Source of the DNA: Zygnema cylindricum
Taxonomy: Eukaryota > Streptophyta > Zygnematophyceae > Zygnematales > Zygnemataceae
Assembly: GCA_037447655.1 (NCBI GenBank)
Contig: JBBHKE010003123.1
Span: 124,001-188,000, forward strand
Reading direction: 5' to 3'
Length of the DNA: 64,000 bases
The notes under the pieces are model-generated. The model had not been told where the DNA came from and did not search any database. It saw nothing but the letters and a program-made list of their open reading frames with translations. The number at the start of each line of letters is the position of its first letter. The stretch's first letter is position 1. The translations under genes and the position numbers were made by a program. Positions 58,741-64,000 of the stretch are shown here, one piece after another.

Positions 58741-59696
58741 GGGTACTTTCGCATGTAACCGAAACTTAGTGTTGTTACTCTGTTTTTTAGCGAAGATTCT
58801 CCTTTCAGAGCATTCGTATATAAAGAAATGAAATCCTAACTTTAGATTGTGACGGATGTAGACGTGGGTGTAATTTGTGACGATTGTAGACGCGTACAAA
58901 ACTCGCGACAATTGATGACGCTTACAAAATAGAGACGGTTGTAGACGTCTAGCTACTTGTGACATTGTAGATGTTTACGGTTTGTGACATTTTGACGTCA
59001 CGCATACTTATGATTGCGTCGACGTCAAAAATTCCTAAACATTGCGCCACGGTTTCCTGATTTAGTTTTTTCGTCCGTTCTCACTCTACTTGCCACCAAA
59101 ATAAGCAAAAAGACAACCAAAATAAATATTTTTTATAGATCTTTCATTTGATACCTTTCTTGCCTTTTTTCATTGCAAGAATTGTGAGTTAGGCGCGTTA
59201 GCTGGAGAGGGAGAGCGAGAGAGGCGCTTTCAAGGACTTCGCTTTTGCGAAATGGCGTCCGTTGGTCGAAACCCCCTCCACGGCCCTTGTACGAAAAAAA
59301 GCGCACGGAAAAAAGTCACGCACAAGCTGGAAACGTGCGGTGGGTTTTTTTTTTCGGTACTCCGCGCTCAAAAATTGTAAAAAACTTCCGGCACGTGCGA
59401 CAGCATCTGCCTATTTGTTTACCTCATGGAACTTTATTTAAAATCACCTCGCGAGGTGATTTTATATAAAGTTTGAAGATGAGCTGGAAGGACACGAAAT
59501 TGGGTCAAAATGCGCTAGACGACAAACTGCTTCGCTCTAGACGACAAATTGCAATACATCTAAAGTTGTAAGGTAACGCAACTTGTACGGTGTTAATTTC
59601 ATTTTTTTGGTACGGCTGCGGATTTTCTCGTTTTTTCTAAGTTATGGATTAAAACGACAGAAAATAACTGTAACTTTAGCACATGCGAAAGTACCC
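58741..59696. mobile_element. PIF/Harbinger-like MITE with TTA target duplication
   Basis: Termini GGGTACTTTCGCATGT (58,741) and ACATGCGAAAGTACCC (ends 59,696) are perfect inverted repeats, flanked by TTA on both sides (58,738-58,740; 59,697-59,699). It is 956 bp with no transposase frame. It sits only 28 bp from the end of the other MITE family, so the two are neighbours or one targeted the other. Confidence 0.8.
59430..59473. repeat. 44-bp palindrome inside the MITE
   Basis: Centred on CACCTCGCGAGGTG (59,445-59,458). The arms extend to AACTTTAT/ATAAAGTT with one mismatched pair. Confidence 0.85.
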
Positions 59697-59699
59697 TTA

Positions 59700-60373
59700 T
59701 AAAATAGTAAAAACTAATAACTCATAAAATGTTTTGAAGAAGTCTACTTTCGAACCAAGCCGGACCCAACAGGACCGAACTGAACCGAACCGCGGACCCA
59801 GCGCTTCGTGCCTTAACGTTCACATGTACGTCATTCAAGTCCTATTACATTTGCAGGATTCACACTAGAAACGGATGGTGAATGAGATGACGAAATGAAT
59901 GCTCCCGTACCATTCATTTCGCATAAAAACAAAAAACAGAGGCGCCAAACAGCTCGACCGCTCGGCTGTCAACCTTTTTGGAGCGTAGCGTCAGACAAAA
60001 TACACTTTTTGGAGCGTAGCGGCGGACAAAACATACGGTCGAGTGCGTCAAATTTTGACAACTGTGGTAAGTCATTTTCTTTTCCGGAAACCCTTTTCGG
60101 AATGCAGATTTCCGATTTAGAAGAAAAATGAAGTCGTATCCCGAATGAATGATCCGTACTATAACTAAATTTTTTAATGATGACCCATAAACGAACAACC
60201 AATCAAAATCATGTAGAATAGAACGTAAAAAAATGTAAACTTAAAACTTTTTTGAAATTTTGAAAAAGCATCCTCCCCCTTCTTACCTCACCTGCCTCCT
60301 GCAGGTGAGACGGACTTTCCTCGGACTTCCCACCTTCCCTCCCTCCCACCCTCTCTCCCTTCTCTCACCTTCT
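59700..60373. other. Region upstream of the proteasome exon: small hairpin and tandem repeat
   Basis: An 11-bp-arm hairpin CGAAATGAATG/CATTCATTTCG is at 59,891-59,921. There is a 31-bp tandem duplication of CTTTTTGGAGCGTAGCG (starts 59,974 and 60,005). From 60,310 to 60,373 the DNA is polypyrimidine, compatible with an intron 3' end. No upstream proteasome exon is recognisable. Confidence 0.5.
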
Positions 60374-61576
60374 CATGTGGCAGCTGCAGTAGCAGGAATC
60401 ACTGCTGATGCAAATATTTTAATTAACACTGCAAGATTATCTGCTCAACGTTACATGTTTGCTTATCAGGTTTGTTATTTCTTTCATGCTCCTGAATTTG
60501 AGGACTGTGGACCACATTATTTTAGTGAAAAAGGATGTCTAATTGTTTCTGACCCGATTTGTGGACTTCACTAGGTTCAAAAAAAAAAAACATGTACACA
60601 TGTTTTCTGTCTACATGTACTACTTTTCAAGATATCGCGTGGAGGACCAGTGTTTCTTGACACATTGTGGAGCGTTTGTGTTAAAACATATGCTGGCAAT
60701 GTTAACAAGACTAGTCTTTACTGGACTAGACAGGCTCTGTCTGCTTTGGCAAATTTTTGATATCCTATTGTTTCGTTGCTTTTTAGTATTTTGAGGCAAA
60801 ATTTGTGTATCTTTCGAGTGCTCAGGAAAGTCCTTTTTCCTATTGTACGGAGATTCATATCTTCTATAATATCCTAATATCCTTATTTCAAGATTAGTTC
60901 CACGCTGAATATAAGTTTTAAACATTCATTTGGTATTCAGATTTTATAAAAAATTAGCAGAAAACAAAATTAATAGTAGCCAACATAGTCAGTCATCTTA
61001 GTTCACATATTAGCTATTGGTGTTAAAAAATGGAGCAACCACTAACTTAGGATTCTGTTTTTTGGTTATAATGTTCTGGCTTTCAGTTAAGAAATCTGCA
61101 GTCATCTTGCATCTGATGTGAAGTTATGCCTTTTGTAAAGTACTCTTGTAAGCGAGATTTTCCAAGAACGTATACTGTTAGAAATAGGTTGCCTTATGCT
61201 GAAAGGTTGTTTCCTCACCATGAGATTGCGTCTGAGGAGATTAGGGTCTTTGAATTTTAGTAGTTGTGAGTCACAGATAAAAAAAATCTTTTCTCACCTA
61301 TTTGTATGTCTTAGGAAGGGTATATATTTTTCCTCCTCTCAGCTATGTTTGTAAATTTGCTACCTGTGTTATTATGGGTTTGGCAGGGTTATCTGTTGTG
61401 TTGTGTGAGAAGTGATTTTCAGATTGGTGGCCCTCAAACGCTTATCTTTTTGTCTAACCAGTTTGTCCAGTGAATTTCACTTAATTTTACATCTTCTAGT
61501 GTTTATTAGGTTTCGTTTTTTGCAATTAATTGGTTAAGAATCAATTAAGTTTACTCGATTGATCACACTAATGCAA

Positions 61577-61729
61577 AGAACAAAAGTACGGTATTGAAAG
61601 CCGTACTAAATGCACAAAAGGAGTAAAATAGGCGTTGTCTGCTAAGACTCTTGGGACTCTTAGCGCACTGCACCTATTTTATTCCTTGTACGTGTATAAT
61701 ACGGCGTGAAAATACCGTACTATTGTTCT
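61577..61729. mobile_element. 153-bp foldback MITE in the proteasome intron
   Basis: Long imperfect inverted repeat. The left arm AGAACAAAAGTACGGTATT (61,577) mirrors AATACCGTACTATTGTTCT (ends 61,729), and the pairing continues through GAGTAAAATAGG/CCTATTTTATTC to a centre near 61,652. The target duplication could not be fixed. Confidence 0.75.
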
Positions 61730-62345
61730 ACGCACTAGTGAATATCTGCCAGTTTTTCTTTTTTTTTTAGCAATAATCTGATGTGGAATATTCCAGTTAG
61801 GGAGAGAACCATATATTTTCAGCACTAGATTTGCTTTCTCTGAATTCTGTCCTCAAGTTGTTCGTCATAGGTCTTAAGTTGATAAACATGTCAGGTTATT
61901 GTATACCTTGTCCGTCAACTGTCGCAATAACATATTTTGAGTAGCCAAATAGGTTAAGATTTGTATTTTCGTGTCCTATTCAGTAATCATTCCGTTATTT
62001 GATCATGTTGACATGATGATGACTCATTGTATTCTTGTAGACTAAGAGTTAATAACACTGTATTGGTGCCCCTAAATTTTAGCCTTTTACCTAAAATAGT
62101 ATTAATAACACTTATTGTTTTTTTTTTTAGATGATTCTTTAAACGTTTCAGAATCAGCCTCGTCATGCAGAACTGACTTAGAATCAATAACATTAATGTA
62201 ATTGCCTTGCTAATAATTATTTACTCTGGTAATGATTCACGTTGCAGTTGTGCTGTATTTCAGAGGTTTTATAGCCTGTCTGCATTATTCTATTGTTTGT
62301 TTGTCGTCAGGCTTATTGTTTTCCTCAGGAGGATTTTCATTTACA

Positions 62346-62430
62346 GTGTTTTCATTGGCTGTGTTTTCATTGGTTGTATTGTCGTGTGTTTTCATGGCTG
62401 TGTTTTCATTGGCTGTGTTTTCATGGGCGG
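62346..62430. repeat. 15-bp minisatellite just before the last proteasome exon
   Basis: Five to six units of GTGTTTTCATTGGCT with small variants. It ends about 20 bp from the splice acceptor (62,453) and lies within the likely branch-point region. Confidence 0.85.
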
Positions 62431-62899
62431 CTGTATGTTTTAATGATTTGCAGGAACCTATTCCAGTCGAGCAACTGGTGCAGGCTTTATGTGATACCAA
62501 GCAGGGTTACACTCAGTTTGGTGGCTTACGGCCTTTTGGAGTGTCCTTTCTTTACGCCGGATGGGACAAAAACTTCCAGTTCCAATTGTATCAAAGTGAT
62601 CCTAGTGGAAACTACGGTGGATGGAAAGCTGGCGCTATTGGTGGAAATAATCAAGCAGCGCAGTCAATTTTGAAGCAGGATTACAAAGAAGATTTGGATC
62701 TGGAGGCAGCTATTGGTCTTGCCCTAAAGGTTTTGAGCAAAACGATGGACAGTACAGTACTTTCGGCAGAGAAAATTGAGTTAGCACAGATCAGTCTTGA
62801 TGCGAATAAGAAGCCCAGTATCGTGTGTTTGGAGCAAAGGAGTTAGAGGATCTTTTGTTGAAGCATAACATATCTCAGCCCAAAGAGGAAGAGAGGTGA

Positions 62900-64000
62900 T
62901 TGCTTTTTATTTTTCTAGGGAGTTTCTTATAGACCAGTCAGCCTGCTTGTATATTTGTTTTCCCTACAAATTGGGGCCTGTGACAACCGACTACTTATGT
63001 TGTATAGCCTGCGACATTCGTATTTTTTTCCTGTGACAAGTTCGGTATTACACTTTTTTTCTTTCCTGTTCTTTTTTTTTGTGTCAAGTTTGGTCGTTGG
63101 GAGGGTATGAATGTTATGTCTTGTATTGTTTTGTTTTGTTTTTTTTTTTTGGTTTGGTTTACTTTGGTCTGGTTCCTTTCCGTGTACCAATGTTTCATTT
63201 CATTTCATTCGTTCGTTTTGTTTTGTTTTGTTTTACTTTTTGAGGATCTCTTGCCAGATTGATTTCTTATTTAGAATGGTGTGAGTTTGACTGTTTTATC
63301 TGAAATGTGCATAATTCTAGGATTCATATGTTATAATAAAAGCAAATAATCTGAGCTTAGGAAACTAAGGAACCAATATTGATAGCACTTCTAATACTTG
63401 GATGTACAGTTTTAAGCATGTACTGTGAGTTGTTGTGAATTATATGTGTATTGTAGTGTCAGTTTACAAGCATTTAAATATATGCACATGTACAAGTTAT
63501 ATTTTGTGATACCATTTTCATCTATGTTCTACAAGTTTATTATTTCTAATGCAGCTGAGGTCTGAGATGTTATTTTAAGTCTCTGCTCCCTTAGCACTCA
63601 AATCTGGTGTTGAGTCCAGAGCCTGTTGCATAATGGTGCTTAAACCTACGTTGAGATATGCTTAGTCAAATGATATAAAAGATTTCCTTGTCCCATCATA
63701 CAGATGTGCATGCAAAAAACGCAGTCATCTAAAACTCGAGCCTGTGCTGAGCTATCAGGCACATCACAAGATGTGGGCTTTCGTGTTAAGTTCCCTCTTC
63801 ATTTTGTTTTTCACTTTAATCCTGTCAGCAAATGGTTTGCGATCATGACTCTTTTTTTTTCTAGATACAATGTTTTAGCTAGTATGAGATAAACGAAAAC
63901 ATGGCAAGGTGTTGAGGTACAGACCAAAGATGTAAATGAAGGGATAAACATGCAGATGATACTCAGCCTTATCAAGAGAGCGTGATGATAAAGCATAGCA
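62900..64000. other. Downstream of the proteasome gene, no supported gene
   Basis: T-rich probable 3' untranslated region with TTTTG repeats (63,120-63,235). AATAAA-like signals are weak (ATAATAAAAGC near 63,333). A short frame from ATG 63,704 lacks recognisable homology. Confidence 0.4.

Larger units (their letters stand above)
60374..62899 (+). pseudogene. PAC1: Proteasome 20S subunit alpha type-4 (alpha3), 3' two exons only, frameshifted
   Basis: Exon 60,374-60,469 encodes HVAAAVAGITADANILINTA...RYMFAYQ. Exon 62,454-62,899 continues [40 protein letters not shown] and [15 protein letters not shown], then [14 protein letters not shown] (60,470) and AG (62,453) borders give a phase-0 intron of 1984 bp. 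This is a structural, non-catalytic subunit of the outer ring of the 20S proteasome. About 75 N-terminal residues are absent from the window. Near the C-terminus the frame breaks after KKP (CCC, 62,815-62,817), and one extra C would continue into [18 protein letters not shown] and a TGA at 62,897. It is either a functional gene with far-upstream exons and an assembly error, or a truncated duplicate. The acceptor of the first exon is unclear (CATGTG at 60,374, or CAG ending 60,382). Confidence 0.85.

Noticed and set aside
59895-60131. 78-codon frame as an upstream proteasome exon
   Set aside because: No similarity to the alpha-4 N-terminus, and it overlaps a hairpin and a 31-bp tandem repeat.
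62285-62500. Minus-strand frame with repeated Asn-Glu-Asn-Thr-Ala
   Set aside because: Translation of the 15-bp intronic minisatellite, antisense to the proteasome exon.

Overview
The window looks like nuclear DNA of a green plant. The evidence is GT-AG introns, plant-type Ty1/copia and Ty3/gypsy retrotransposons primed by initiator-Met tRNA, a chromodomain integrase, CCCTAAA-type telobox motifs and a plant-like proteasome alpha-4 gene. I cannot name the species. The copia priming mode and the DDE_1 transposon would fit an early-diverging lineage (bryophyte, lycophyte, fern or streptophyte alga), but that is inference. Only a few percent of the window is likely host coding sequence.

Left part (1-12.1 kb). 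A polypyrimidine satellite (1-845) precedes one possible terminal exon (934-1023). Next, on the minus strand, is a decayed multi-exon DDE_1/CENP-B-like transposase gene (7907 down to 2318). Its four exons join in phase, and its 3.3-kb first intron holds further same-strand ORFs (acidic/proline-rich and Glu-rich). A 23-nt palindrome, AGCGACGAC-n5-GTCGTCGCT, is scattered through its introns and flanks but not its exons. From 7.9 to 12.1 kb the DNA is AT-rich and holds a PIF/Harbinger-like MITE (9223-9958).

Centre (12,116-56,449). This is one 44.3-kb nest of LTR retrotransposons, resolved here by LTR ends and target-site duplications (TSDs). The outermost is gypsy-2 (TSD ATAAC). Its 3' LTR is split by gypsy-1 (12,471-42,865), a chromovirus with an extra 3' ORF. 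Gypsy-1 is split by a tandem copia array (14,713-33,365), which carries an intact-ended copia-A (17,008-23,415), a solo LTR (31,644-32,732) and a 690-bp insertion. Gypsy-1 is also split by copia-C (35,083-39,578, TSD CGTAA), a gag-only non-autonomous element. Copia-B (45,815-52,105) sits in the gypsy-2 reverse transcriptase. All the copia elements share an unusual layout: gag starts inside the 5' LTR, and the first codons after the LTR are the primer-binding site, which is complementary to the anticodon arm of initiator tRNA-Met (half-tRNA priming). Their LTRs also carry an antisense tRNA-like block.

Right part (56.45-64 kb). AT-rich DNA with degenerate GTACG repeats is followed by a second copy of the 9-kb MITE family, a PIF/Harbinger-like MITE with TTA TSD (58,741-59,696), and the 3' part of a proteasome subunit alpha type-4 gene. 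That gene has two recognisable exons (60,374-60,469 and 62,454-62,899). It lacks its 5' exons and carries a one-base frameshift at a C run.

The strongest candidates for something undescribed are the half-tRNA-primed copia family with tRNA-like LTRs, and an accessory protein family shared by the gypsy-1 3' ORF and the intron of the DDE_1 transposon.
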